Source of the DNA: Mycoplasma haemofelis str. Langford 1
Lineage (GTDB): Bacteria; Bacillota_I; Bacilli_A; Mycoplasmatales; Mycoplasmoidaceae
Reading direction: 5' to 3'
Assembly: GCF_000200735.1 (NCBI RefSeq)
Contig: NC_014970.1
Location: 310,001-374,000, forward strand
Length of the DNA: 64,000 bases
Under the pieces are notes generated by a model. The model worked only from the letters and a program-made list of their open reading frames with translations. It was not told the origin of the DNA and ran no database searches. Made by a program: the position numbers and the translations under genes. This document shows positions 19,265 to 28,450 of the stretch, piece after piece; position 1 is the first letter of the stretch, and every line of letters begins with the position of its first letter.

Positions 19265-19927
19265 ATGACAAATCTTGCTAAAGGCTTTGCGGCATTAGGG
19301 ACTTTAGGAACAGCTTCAGGAGGAGTTTATTTAAGTAAGAAGTTATTGGATGGAAATGAGGATAAATCAACTAGGAAGCATTTTTTAGACAAAGGACGTT
19401 TATTGATATCGGATCTATCTGTAGATGAAGGGGTAGTTCAGCAATGACAAGAGGAGTTTAAGTCCGATAAAGATGAGATAAAGAGACTTTTGAATACCGC
19501 CGAGGATGGGGAAGAGAAGGGCGGAATTCTTTTGAAGAATTGATGTGATAATCAGATGAAGAGGGACTATTCGTCTACGAATGGGGATTTAGATAAGGTA
19601 GAGAAGTATTGTTTAATAAGAACTATAGCGAGCCAGATATCTAGAAATAAGAAGACCTTACTTACTTCCAACGAGGGAGATAAAGGTAAGTGGGAAGCAA
19701 CTTACGATAAGAGAAAAGAGACTACCAGCCTCTCTCCAAGATCTCAAATTGCAGGCCTTGATGGGGAGTGAAAGGATAAGCAGAATACTCGGGATGCTGA
19801 TCTTCTCATCATAAAGAGTTGATGTCAAGAGAAGGTGAGTGGTCTTTTCTTGGCAAAGGAGAAGAGCACTTTATATACCCCTGTGGAGAACTGATGTACA
19901 GAGCAAGGAGCTCAAGTAAGTAGTTAA
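19265..19927 (+). CDS. Family H SF1 protein, 220 aa
   Basis: MTNLAKGFAALGTLGTASGG anchor, RKHFLDKGRLLISDLSVDEG, NWCDNQMKRDYSSTNGDL, KYCLIRTIASQISRNKKTLL, YDKRKETTSLSPRSQIAGLD, SWCQEKVSGLFLAKEKS, NWCTEQGAQVSS. First of the H-K-I cassette also seen at 45980. Its TAA shares a base with the K ATG. Confidence 0.88.
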
Positions 19928-20604
19928 TGAATTCTGTAGCTTCAAAAGCAGCTTTAGGTTTAGCTGGAGCGGGAGGAGCTGTTGGGGGTGGTTTTTTAAT
20001 TAAGAATCATATTTCTCCGGAGGATAAGAGATCTACTATTAAGGATTTAATTTCCAAAAGCAAAACAAAGGTTGCAGTTACTAAGGATGAGGGTTGGTCA
20101 AAGTTGTGGGATAAATATAAGAAGGATAATGAGAATAAAGGGGCGGGAAAGGATTCTTGGAAGTTAGCGGAATGGAAGGGCTCTAATAATCCAGATACTA
20201 TTCCTTCTTCTTATAAGATGAGATGTACTTCTTTGTCTAGTGAGAGGGTAGAAGGAGAGAGTGATTCTAAGTATGTGGAGTTCTTGAACATGTGTTCTAG
20301 AGATAAGACTGTTGGAGATCTTTTAAGTGGTTCTACTCTTCTTCCGAAGGGTAATGGGAATGATGCTAAGTGAAAAAGTAGATTTAAGAAATATAAGGAA
20401 GCCAAAGGCGACCAGAGTTCTTATCCAATAGGAGCCATTGCATTGGATGCGGGAGACTCTGAAGAGAAACCGGAGCACTTAAAGAAACTCCAAGATGGGT
20501 GTGCTACTCAGTGGAGTAAGTCTGTTACAGGAGAAGAAGATAGGTCATATTTGGAGGCTATAAGGGAGTGATGTTCTGCCGAAGTAACTAAGAATGACCA
20601 GTAA
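19927..20604 (+). CDS. Family K SF1 protein, 225 aa
   Basis: MNSVASKAALGLAGAGGAVG anchor, STIKDLISKSKTKVAVTKDE, GWSKLWDKYKKDN, RCTSLSSERVEGESDSKY, MCSRDKTVGDLLSGSTLLP, GCATQWSKSVTGEEDRSYL, WCSAEVTKNDQ. Full-length reference for the shortened K at 46639. The stop lies 11 bases inside the downstream I gene. Confidence 0.88.
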
Positions 20605-21184
20605 AGCAGCACTAGGAGCTCTTGGATTAGCTTCTACTAGTGCAGTAGGTACAGGTGTATATTACTCAGGAGTCTTATCTTCCGGCAAGGTAACCTTAAC
20701 TTCTCTTGCGGAGAAGGATGATTACATAGTTGTTATGAAGGAAGATGATGCATCTTGAAGTAGTAAGTGGACTTCATATGGATCTAGTTCTAATGCTTTT
20801 GGTATTAAGGGTGCTTCTCTAGAGAAGTTAAAGAGTAGGTGTTCTGAACTTCTGAAAACTGGAGAGGTGGTGGATGCAAAGGATCCCCTTTATATTAACT
20901 TCTTAAAGTTTTGTACTAGAGATAAGACTACTAAGGAGAAGTTAGCTTCTTTGGGTAAGTCTATCTTGAGTAAAGATAATCAAGATACCGAATGGAAGAA
21001 GAGATTCAATGAGTACAAGAAGGATAATAGCAAGAATAGATTCTCAGGAATTAGTGTTCAGTCTGGAGACAATGAGTCTCAGTTTACTAAGTTAAGTAAC
21101 GGTTGTAATGATCTCTCAGAGAAGGCGTGAAGGGAAGTTGAGATCGCTTTTGATTCTATAAAGGAATGATGTTTAGCTACCTAG
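20594..21184 (+). CDS. Family I SF1 protein, 196 aa
   Basis: MTSKAALGALGLASTSAVGT anchor, SLAEKDDYIVVMKEDDASW, RCSELLKTGEVVDAKDPLY, FCTRDKTTKEKLASLGKSIL, GCNDLSEKAW, WCLAT. Third gene of the H-K-I cassette. Its last bases overlap the convergent F gene by 8. Confidence 0.87.
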
Positions 21185-21872
21185 GTACGGAACAGTAATC
21201 TATAACTTTTTGATAGGAGGCATGACTTCTACTTCCTGTCTTCACTAGAGATTCAGATTCGCATTTACTTCTGAATTTATCGGTAGCTGCTTCTTGATCA
21301 CTTGTACTTTCCCACTTCTTTTCAAAAACTTGCCATTCATCCTTTCCTGTATCTTTACCTAAATTGGCTTCTATATACTTCTTCCACAATCCTTTTCATT
21401 CTGAACTGTTACCATCATTTCCCTTAGCTAATACCTTACGATTAGATTCCCATACTAAGTCAGCTACAGAAGTTAATCTAGTACAGTAGTTATCGGCCAA
21501 TTGATATCTATCTGATTTGATGTTATGGACTTCTTTCTTGAATAATGATTCACAAGATTCCATGAAGTTTGAAGGAGCATTAGCATCATTTAAATCAACA
21601 GGTTTAGTTAGTAACCCAAGGGGATCTCTCTCACTATCCTTGTAATTAGTTCTGTACTTCTTTCAAGCTTCCTTTCACTCCGGTTGAGAACCATCCTCTT
21701 TGTCTAGATATCTTTTGAATAGCAATCGCTTCTCCGGCTTATGTTGTCAAAGAAGATCTTTTATGGATCGGGGCTTTTCCTGCCCAGAGAACTTAACGGC
21801 CATGCCAACTGTCCCGGCAACTGCTGTAGAAGCGGCTAATCCTAAAGCCCCTTTAGTTGCTATAGGATTCAT
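21177..21872 (-). CDS. Family F SF1 protein, 231 aa
   Basis: MNPIATKGALGLAASTAVAG anchor, IKDLLWQHKPEKRLLFKRYL, SCESLFKKEVHNIKSDRYQL, YCTRLTSVADLVWESNRKVL, KCESESLVKTGSRSHASYQ, YCSVPR. Longest F in the window. Part of the F-Es-E group that mirrors E-Es-F at 13319-14702. Confidence 0.87.
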
Positions 21873-21877
21873 TGAAT

Positions 21878-22190
21878 CTAACTTCCTGTGTATTTATACT
21901 TACACGCTCCTTCTGTGCAATCCAAGTAAATCCTTTTCCTTTGGTTGCAAGCTTCGCTTATCTTTGACCTAACATCCTCATCTATCTTGTCTTTTAGTGC
22001 TGAATCATTTAAAGGATCATCACTACCTTGCAAATTAACAGAAGTGCCTACAAAATAAATGTCACACTTCTTCCCACTACGGGAACTAATAGATCTGACT
22101 TTCTGACTTGGAAGATCCTAAAAGAAAACCACTGAATCCAGCTGTTCCTACCATTGCAGACGCAAATCCAAGAGGAAGTAGCTTAGGCAT
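21878..22190 (-). pseudogene. Family Es SF2 gene, frame-OFF, one 8-nt unit short
   Basis: ATG at 22190 opens MPKLLPLGFASAMVGTAGFS, LGSSKSESQIY then TAG. On the minus strand AAGTCAGA occurs twice. A third unit gives SKSESQKVRSISSRSGKKCD and then IYFVGTSVNLQGSDDPLND, ACNQRKRIYLDCTEGACKYK, YTGS, 106 aa. Same length and same missing unit as the gene at 13681, so the two OFF states may be inherited from one duplication. Confidence 0.82.
22094..22109 (-). repeat. AAGTCAGA x2 tandem repeat (slippage tract)
   Basis: Read as TCTGACTT x2 on the plus strand. Located just after the membrane segment of the Es gene. Two units leave the gene closed. Confidence 0.9.
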
Positions 22191-22191
22191 A

Positions 22192-22551
22192 TTAAGGGAT
22201 TACTTTTCAATCCTTATTTTGTTCAGACTTATCATAAACTCATTTATTATCCCTGCTTGCCACGTAGATCTTCTCCTTGGTCTTGCAATCTGAATCCATA
22301 CTATTCCAAAAACTAGAATCGCTAACCTGCCCTCGTAAAGAAGACTCTTCTACTTTCTTAACTGTCAGATTAGGGGTAGATTGTATGTGAAAGATTTCAC
22401 ATCTTTTAGATACCTTTAAAGATGACGGTTCCTTGCTTTTGGTTAAAGAGGTATGTTGGCTTTTTGGCTTAGAAAGCTCCAAAGCTAACCCTCCAACGCC
22501 AGCTACTCCACCCACAGTAGCAATAGATCCTATAAGTGGCAGGTTTGGCAT
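22192..22551 (-). CDS. Family E SF2 protein, 119 aa
   Basis: MPNLPLIGSIATVGGVAGVG anchor, LALELSKPKSQHTSLTKSKE, KRCEIFHIQSTPNLTVKKVE, DCKTKEKIYVASRDNKWVYD, KDWKVIP. Nearly the same as the E gene at 13319 in its first half. The octamer pair AAGCCAAA-AAGCCAAC is imperfect and in frame. First gene leftward from the divergent D promoter. Confidence 0.87.
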
Positions 22552-22572
22552 ATTTGTAAAAACAGTCTTCTC

Positions 22573-22578
22573 CTTATA
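22573..22578 (-). promoter_or_regulatory. TATAAG -10-like box before E gene
   Basis: TATAAG on the minus strand, in CTTATAAGG, 21 bases upstream of the ATG at 22551. The spacing equals that at 53482 and 60779. Confidence 0.4.
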
Positions 22579-22627
22579 AGAATGCTACCTCTTTAAGGGC
22601 ATTAATTTTCTGATAACGGATACTAAG

Positions 22628-22667
22628 TAAAAATAGAAATAGCTGATATTTGAAATTCCTATTTTTA
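22628..22667. promoter_or_regulatory. Divergent inverted repeat TAAAAATAG-N22-CTATTTTTA
   Basis: Perfect 9-bp arms at 22628-22636 and 22659-22667 with 22 bases between them, the same as at 13256. The D side continues GCGACCCTTAAATA and then ATG at 22682. A longer match, AAATAGAAAT against ATTCCTATTT, adds partial symmetry inward. Confidence 0.6.
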
Positions 22668-22681
22668 GCGACCCTTAAATA

Positions 22682-23299
22682 ATGAGTAAGTTAACTCCCG
22701 CTTTAGGGGTTCTTGGAGTTGGTGGGGTAATGGGATTAGGAACGGCACTATCCCATTCTATGTCCGATAAGGAAACTATACAGGATAAGCTTTCAAGAGA
22801 AGGGTTCAAGCTACTTAAAGATGGAGCTTCTGAATGGAGCGCCATATTGTCCTCATATAAGAATGACAAGAATGTTTGGAAGTTCAAAAAAGAGCATACT
22901 GGAGTGGATGGTGAAATTCAGGATGAGTCTAATTTAAAGAAAGTTTGTTCTGCTGTTCTTAAGCTGGAATCTTCTTTAGAAGAAGCATATAAGTCAACAA
23001 CTAAGTGATGTGTTTCTCCTAGAAAGGTTGAAGAATTTGTAACTGGACTGTTGGGGGTTGTTGAAACGGATGAAAGTGATGAATCTAAATGGAAGCATAA
23101 TGTTGATGCTTACAAGGGAACTAAGAAAGATACTAAGTATGCATGAGATGATGTGGTGTTTAATGGAAGTAATGACAAGGAGGATACTAAGAAATTAAAG
23201 AAGGGTTGCAAGGCCAGAAGGGAGAAGCTAACTTATGATGTTGGATTTGATGATGCTCTTAAGGGAGTTAAGGAGAGGTGTTTAGAAAAGAATGAGTAA
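22682..23299 (+). CDS. Family D SF1 protein, 205 aa
   Basis: MSKLTPALGVLGVGGVMGLG anchor, ETIQDKLSREGFKLLKDGAS, VCSAVLKLESSLEEAY, TKWCVSPRKVEEFVTGLLG, GCKARREKLTYDVGFDDA, ERCLEKNE. The last WC is RC: the Trp is replaced by Arg, as in the D gene at 25959. It overlaps the C gene by 8 bases. Confidence 0.88.
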
Positions 23300-23936
23300 G
23301 TTAATTCCAGCCTCTCTTGGAGCTTTGGGTGCGGGAGGATTAGGGGTTGGTGGTTTAATGGTTCTTAAGCCATGACAATCGGAAAGTGTTGTTACGTTTA
23401 AAGATAAGTATTCCCAAGCTTTGTTGGATGACAAAGTAGATGCTACTATATGGACTAAGAAATATGAGGAACTTAAGAAGACAACTCCCAATCACCCTAA
23501 ATTAGTGGAGGCTTTTGAGAAGACTAAAGCTCCCGCGGATGAGGCGAGAGCTAAAGAGTTACTTAAGGAAGGGTGCTTGGCGATTTATTCCTTGCCAGTA
23601 GAGAATTCTAAGCACTTTTCAGATTTCAAGTCTTTCTGCTCTAAGACTAATGCGGATGTTAGTGAGAATAAGGATTGAATCTCGGAGGCTGTTTCCAATA
23701 ACAAGAACAAGTGGGATACAGCTTTAACATCCTTGAAGAGCCACGATAAGGGAGAATTGGATAGGGAGTTGGCTAAATTAAAGGCAGGAATTCAAAATAA
23801 TTCTGAGACTTTCCCCGAGGATAAGAAGACCCTCCTTAAAGGATGGTGTGATTCTGCAAAGTCATCAATATTTGAAGGTAGGGACTCTGTCGTATTTAAG
23901 AATCAAGAATCTTTCTGTAAAGTTCCTACCGCTTAA
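23292..23936 (+). CDS. Family C SF1 protein, 214 aa
   Basis: MSKLIPASLGALGAGGLGVG anchor, LMVLKPWQSESVVTFKDKYS, KTTPNHPKLVEAFEKTKAP, GCLAIYSLPVENSKHF, FCSKTNADVSENKDW, GWCDSAKSSIFEGRDSV, FCKVPTA. The start is a C2-like MSKLIPASLGA while the body is C, so it looks like a hybrid of the two subfamilies. Overlaps the convergent F stop by 4 bases. Confidence 0.88.
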
Positions 23937-24619
23937 TTCTTTTTAAGTTCAGTACAATACTTATTCACCTCTAAATACTTACTATCTTCCCACTTCTCCT
24001 TGGACTTGGTTTCACATTTAGTCATGAATGAATCTGGAGCATTTTCCTGCGCTTTAATAGTGGTTCAATTATCCAACGTTCATAGATTGGAATCATTACT
24101 CTTGTTGTCATCTATGTAAGCCTTTCATGCAGCTTTCCAAGCTTCACTAGTTCCAGAGTTTCCTGTTTTTGCTAATAAAGATCGACTCCCTTTTTCTTCA
24201 ATTAAGTCCTTTACTAATGTATCCCTAGTACAGTATTTCAAAGCCAATTCGTATCTGGAAGATTTAGAATCTTTGACTTTCTCTCTTTTTATAGAAGAGC
24301 ATGCATTCACAAAGGATTGTGGAGCATTTTGGTCATTCTTTATCTCTCCGCTAGGTCTACTCCAATCGGATAAAGATAAGGGCTCCTTGTTTTCATTCTT
24401 GTGATCCTCTCTATACTTCTTCCAAGCATCTTTTCAATTCTGATCAGAAGATTCTAAAGAGTTACTTATAAATCTCTTCTCAGGATTTGTAGTCTTCAGA
24501 AGTTCAGAAATGTGAATTCCTCCATTTTCATAAAAATAGCCAAAATATACTGCACTAGTTCCTGCAACTCCTAGCGCCAATAGTCCTGTTAAGCTTTTGG
24601 CTATAAGCGGAAACTCCAC
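23933..24619 (-). CDS. Family F SF1 protein, 228 aa, GTG start
   Basis: GTG at 24619 (MEFPLIAKSLTGLLALGVAG), then ELLKTTNPEKRFISNSLESS (a diverged F block), ACSSIKREKVKDSKSSRYEL, YCTRDTLVKDLIEEKGS, KCETKSKEKWEDSKYLEV, YCTELKKN. The most divergent F in the window; it lies next to a divergent K rather than an E/Es gene. Confidence 0.84.
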
Positions 24620-24625
24620 CTTAGC

Positions 24626-25285
24626 CTATATAGTTGTCTCTGACGAACACCACTTCTTGATATCTAATATGGATTGCTCACTCTCAGTTCCATCTACCTC
24701 TCGATTTCATGCCTTGTCACATCCATCTTGTATCTTTTTAAGATGTTGATCATCAGTCTCAACATCGCTATCTCCTAGAGTGATCTCTTTAATTGGGTAG
24801 GATGTATTTTGGGTCTTTAAAGCTTTGTACTTCTTAAATCTTTCCTTCCATTGTTCCTTATTACCGGCGTCAGATGAAAGTAGGGTTGATCCAGCTAATA
24901 GATCTGCAACAGTCTTATTTCTTGCACACTTGCTTACGAATTCCTTGTATTTCTGATCGTCAGCATCTTTTACTTTCTCCTTAGCTAAGGAAAAGCACTT
25001 GCTTTTGTAAGAAGTAAGAATATTGGTAGTTTTAGAACTACTTTCCCATCCTTCTAGTCTCCAAGTGTCTTTTCCCAGCCCATTATTGGTATTTTCCTTT
25101 TTGTAGACATCTCATAATGCTGTTCAACCCTTCGTATCTGAGTCTTTAACTAGAATCTTGGTCTTACTCTTAGAGATAAGTTCCTCTATAGCGGGATAGG
25201 AATTAGAGTTTTTAAGAAGAATACTGCCTCCTATTGCAGCTCCCCCAACTCCCGCCGTTACCCCAGCAACCGTTGCAAGCTTCAT
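24626..25285 (-). CDS. Family K SF1 protein, 219 aa
   Basis: MKLATVAGVTAGVGGAAIGG anchor, AIEELISKSKTKILVKDSDT, GWTALWDVYKKENTNNGLGK, KCFSLAKEKVKDADDQKYKE, KCARNKTVADLLAGSTLLS, GCDKAWNREVDGTESEQ, WCSSETTI. A diverged K with the same GW..LWD.YK..N opening module. Precedes F by 6 nt. Confidence 0.86.
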
Positions 25286-25294
25286 ATCTAAAAG

Positions 25295-25741
25295 CTATGA
25301 TTGTTGGGGAGCCGTGCTAGAGCTTCTTATTTCTCACTTTCCGAAACTACTTTTTCACACGTAAAAATGTCTATTGGAATCGCATTGCACGCTCCCATCT
25401 CAACCGGATGCCGTTTTCGCTTTATCTATGCTATCGTGATACTTTAAACTCGGATCTAATATCAAAGAGTCACCAGTCATACTTCAAACACTACCTGTAT
25501 AGATGTGACACTTTCCATCGCCCCTATTGGTTCCCTGAGAAAAATCTATATTTGTAGCCGTTCACCTGCCGTTCCTAGGCTTAGGTGTGGTTGTTTCTGA
25601 AGTGGGCTGTAGTTGATCGAAAGTGGGAAAGTCTTCTTCTAGATTATCTAAGTCTAATTTTTGTGATGCTATTGGAAACATAGCAGCCAGAACGGCTGCG
25701 GATCCTGCTACAGGAATCAATCTCAATAGTCAAAGCGGCAT
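25295..25741 (-). CDS. Family L SF2 protein, 148 aa
   Basis: MPLWLLRLIPVAGSAAVLAA anchor (first W is TGA). Then an acidic linker, a Thr/Pro stalk TSETTTPKPRNGRW, then GKCHIYTGSVWSMTGDSL, QCDSNRHFYVWKSSFGKWEI. Cys-x-I-Y and Cys...YVW place it in SF2. The anchor and stalk are nearly identical in DNA to the L gene at 26689; the modules differ. Its ATG abuts a decayed U-gene tail. Confidence 0.84.
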
Positions 25742-25810
25742 TTATGTCTCTTGTGGGCTCTTTACAGAACATTAATCTCGACATTCTTCAAAATAGTTAT
25801 TGATCTAATT
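25742..25810 (-). pseudogene. 3' remnant of a family U gene
   Basis: Aligns with the last codons of the U gene at 27142: remnant NNYFEECRD, then TAA where the intact gene has the W of WC, then CSVKSPQET and a stop, against intact DSYFEKYKDWCSVKNLQET. No upstream frame survives. It sits immediately before an L gene, as the intact copy does at 27142/27141, so an L-U pair was duplicated and one U decayed. Confidence 0.7.
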
Positions 25811-25906
25811 CTTACCATTTTTCTCATTTGAAACGATTTGCCTCGTAGTTAGTAATACGTTTATGTTATTTGGATTCCCCAACGTTTACAATGGCTAATT
25901 TATTTG

Positions 25907-25945
25907 AAAAATAGAAATATCGTTTGCTTGAAGTTTCTATTTTTA
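25907..25945. promoter_or_regulatory. Divergent inverted repeat AAAAATAG-N22-CTATTTTTA
   Basis: Left arm 25907-25914, right arm 25937-25945, spacing 22. An inner match AAAAATAGAAA / TTTCTATTTTT extends the symmetry to 11 bp. The D side reads TCGACCTTCAAAT before the ATG at 25959. The gene on the other side has decayed, yet the element is kept. Confidence 0.58.
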
Positions 25946-25958
25946 TCGACCTTCAAAT

Positions 25959-26588
25959 ATGGGTAAATGAGTTCCTGCTTTAGGAATTTTAGGAGTTGGA
26001 GGGGTAGCTGGATTGGGAACAGCATTATCTCATGACCTATCTGATAAGACAGAATCTATAAAGGATAGGCTCTTACGGGAAGGCTTCAAGATACTTAAAA
26101 ATGAGGCTTCTGATTGAAGCTCCATACTGTCTTCATATAAAGATGCCAAGAACACTTGAAAATTCAAAAAAGAGCATTCTACATCGGAAGGAGAGATTCA
26201 GAATGAGTCTGATTTAAAGAGGGCTTGCTCTTCTGTTCTTAGTTTGGAATCCTCTTTAGAGGGGGTATATAGGTCGGTCGTTAAGTGATGTGTGGTTCCT
26301 AGAAAAGCAGAAGAATTTGTATCTGGGTTGTTGGGTGTTGTTGAATCAGATGAAAGTGATTTATCTAATTGGAAGCATAATGTTGATTCTTATAGGGGTA
26401 CCAAGAAATCTTCAGAGAATAAGTATGCATGAGATGATGTAAAGTTTGAAAGCAGCAACAATGATAAGGAAGATACTAAGAAATTAAAGAAAGGATGCAA
26501 AACTAGAAGGGAGAAGTTGACTTATGATGTGGGATTTGATGATGCTATAAAGGAGGTTAAGGAGAGATGTTTAGAAAAACGTAAATAG
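25959..26588 (+). CDS. Family D SF1 protein, 209 aa
   Basis: MGKWVPALGILGVGGVAGLG anchor with a TGA-Trp at codon 4. Then ESIKDRLLREGFKILKNEAS, ACSSVLSLESSLEGVYRSVV, KWCVVPRKAEEFVSGLLGVV, GCKTRREKLTYDVGFDDAIK, ERCLEKRK. The only + gene in a stretch of minus genes. About 80% like the D at 22682 by eye. Confidence 0.88.
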
Positions 26589-26688
26589 ATTAATCCTCAC
26601 TTCTTTCGTCAATTAGACGCAAAAGTAATTGAAATTTAATAGTCTGACTTTTCTGAATTAGTGAAATTCTATTATGGTATCTTTAGGA

Positions 26689-27141
26689 TTATGTCGGAGT
26701 GGGAGATGAGTTGGAACTTCTTATTTCCCATTGTTTCAGATAATCGTTTCATCATACATAAAAATGCCTGTTAGAGTCACACCCAACTGTTCCATTTCAA
26801 TTTTTTAAAGCGGATCTTGCTTTTTCTATGGTGTCGTGCTTTTGTAGGTTGCTTTTAAATTCTAAGGAACCTTCGCCCATACTTCAAATCTCCCCAGTGT
26901 AAATCTGACAAACCCCGTTACCCCCACCAACTCCATGGGAGTATCCTACTCCTTTAACCGTTCATCTGCCGTTCCTAGGCTTAGGTGTGGTTGTTTCTGA
27001 AGTTGGTTGTATTGGTTCTAAAAAGGGAAAGAGATCTTCGGTATTATCTAAGTCTAATTTTTGTGATGCTATTGGAAACATAGCAGCCAGAACGGCTGCT
27101 GATCCCGCCACAGGAATTAATCTTAATAGTCAAATCGACAT
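26689..27141 (-). CDS. Family L SF2 protein, 150 aa
   Basis: MSIWLLRLIPVAGSAAVLAA anchor, acidic linker, TSETTTPKPRNGRW stalk, VCQIYTGEIWSMGEGSLEF, GCDSNRHFYVWWNDYLKQWE, IRSSN. The first about 70 codons match the L gene at 25295 almost base for base, the module much less. The 100-base gap downstream holds nothing I recognise. Confidence 0.85.
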
Positions 27142-27768
27142 CTAAGTCTCTTGTAAATTCTTTACAGAACACCAATCCTTATACTTCTCAAAATAGCTAT
27201 CGAATTCGTCTTCATAATTTTTCTTACCCGACACGTTTTTACATTCTCCCATTACCGCTTTCCATTTATCCTGATTAACTCCACTTAAATCCTTAATGCG
27301 TCTATTGGCGTTATCAGGCTTTTCATGTTCAGTTATTTTCCCCTCCCAAGCACTTTGATCGGGATTGTTATTGTCTTCTGTGGATAGTGATTTAAAGCTA
27401 TGTTTAGATAGGTGTTCAGAGAGGGTGGTTGGGACTACACATCATCTTTTGGATTTGGAATATACCTCTGTACTATCGGAACCATCTCCCAAGGCTTTCT
27501 TACAAGCCCCTTTCAATTCATCTACCGTTAAATCTTTACTTCCATCTGTGAAGATTTTGTTCTTGTGGGCTTTCTGCTTGTTGTATTCCTCTAATAACTT
27601 GGTTCAATGAGTCTTGTGTGCCTCTGAATCATTTAATAGAACAAACTTCTCTTCCGTTAATTGATCAGATACTGACTTGGATGTGGAGAAATGTTTATAG
27701 GCTCAGAATCCTGCTCCCGCAGAAGCTAAGCTTCCCCCTCCAGCTAGAGCAGTAGTTAAGGTTTTCAT
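27142..27768 (-). CDS. Family U SF1 protein, 208 aa
   Basis: MKTLTTALAGGGSLASAGAG anchor with a TGA-Trp in its distal part (GFWAYK). Then SVSDQLTEEKFVLLNDSEAH, ACKKALGDGSDSTEVYSKSK, RWCVVPTTLSEHLSKHSFK, ECKNVSGKKNYEDEFDSYFE, DWCSVKNLQET. Intermediate between J and G; closest to the nonsense-bearing gene at 34291. Confidence 0.86.
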
Positions 27769-27783
27769 ATTCCAATAGAGACA

Positions 27784-28443
27784 CTATCCTGTAACTTCGG
27801 CCACGTTAGCCCCATCTTCAGTACATCAGTTATATACTTGATCATAAATTTGTTCGTGGGCATAGAAGGAAGCTTGAGATTTTGATTTACATCACTTCTT
27901 AATTTTTACTAAGTCCTCCGTTTCAGTAGGAGAAGATCCGCTTCCAGAATTCCATTCTCCAGTTAACTCAGCTATCTGGGAACGGGGAGATCTCTTAGGA
28001 GTATCTTTTCTTTTGTTATAGGTCTGTGTTCATTTGCCGTCAGAATCGGCAAGCACTGACTTACCTTTTCTCTTTAGTTGACTACTGATATCTCTGATAA
28101 CGCAATAACTCTTGATCCCCTCCAGATCCTTGTGATCCTCTGAATAGCTTTCTTTCAGTTTAGATGAACACCACTTCTCTAAAGCTTCTCCCCCCTTCTT
28201 TTTGTCTTCTTCTGCGAATCCAATTAAAGCCTTTATCTTATCTTTGTCCGATTCGAATTCAGTCTCCCACTGCAGTTGAGAATGATCTTTATTGGATATG
28301 GAGGAAATTAACTTGTAGTTAGATTTAGTAAGGTGATCGGATATCGTAGGCTTATCAGAAAGATAAATGGATCCAACATAAGCCCCTGTAGTGACAGTTC
28401 CCAAAGAAGAAGCTGCTATTGCGCTTTTGGCAAGATTAGTCAC
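27784..28443 (-). CDS. Family H SF1 protein, 219 aa
   Basis: MTNLAKSAIAASSLGTVTTG anchor, TISDHLTKSNYKLISSISNK, LEKWCSSKLKESYSEDHKDL, SYCVIRDISSQLKRKGKSVL, YNKRKDTPKRSPRSQIAEL, KWCKSKSQASFYAHEQIYD, NWCTEDGANVAEVTG. Part of an N-M-H run (29731 to 27784). The EKWCSSKLKE.YSE block is also in the H at 47770. Confidence 0.87.
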
Positions 28444-28450
28444 TACTTCT

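Larger units (their letters stand above)
19265..21184 (+). repeat. Cassette H-K-I, copy 1
   Basis: H/K join by TAATG and K/I overlap by 11 bases, exactly as in the second copy at 45980. Confidence 0.78.
21177..22682. repeat. Inverted partner of block 13233-14702
   Basis: F-Es-E(-) then D(+). The F genes of the two blocks are more diverged than E and Es. The 6.5-kb interval between the partners could invert by recombination. Confidence 0.75.

Noticed and set aside
26589-26688. Gap after the D gene, possible small RNA or terminator
   Set aside because: Only a weak AAAAGT/ACTTTT pairing; no conserved counterpart.
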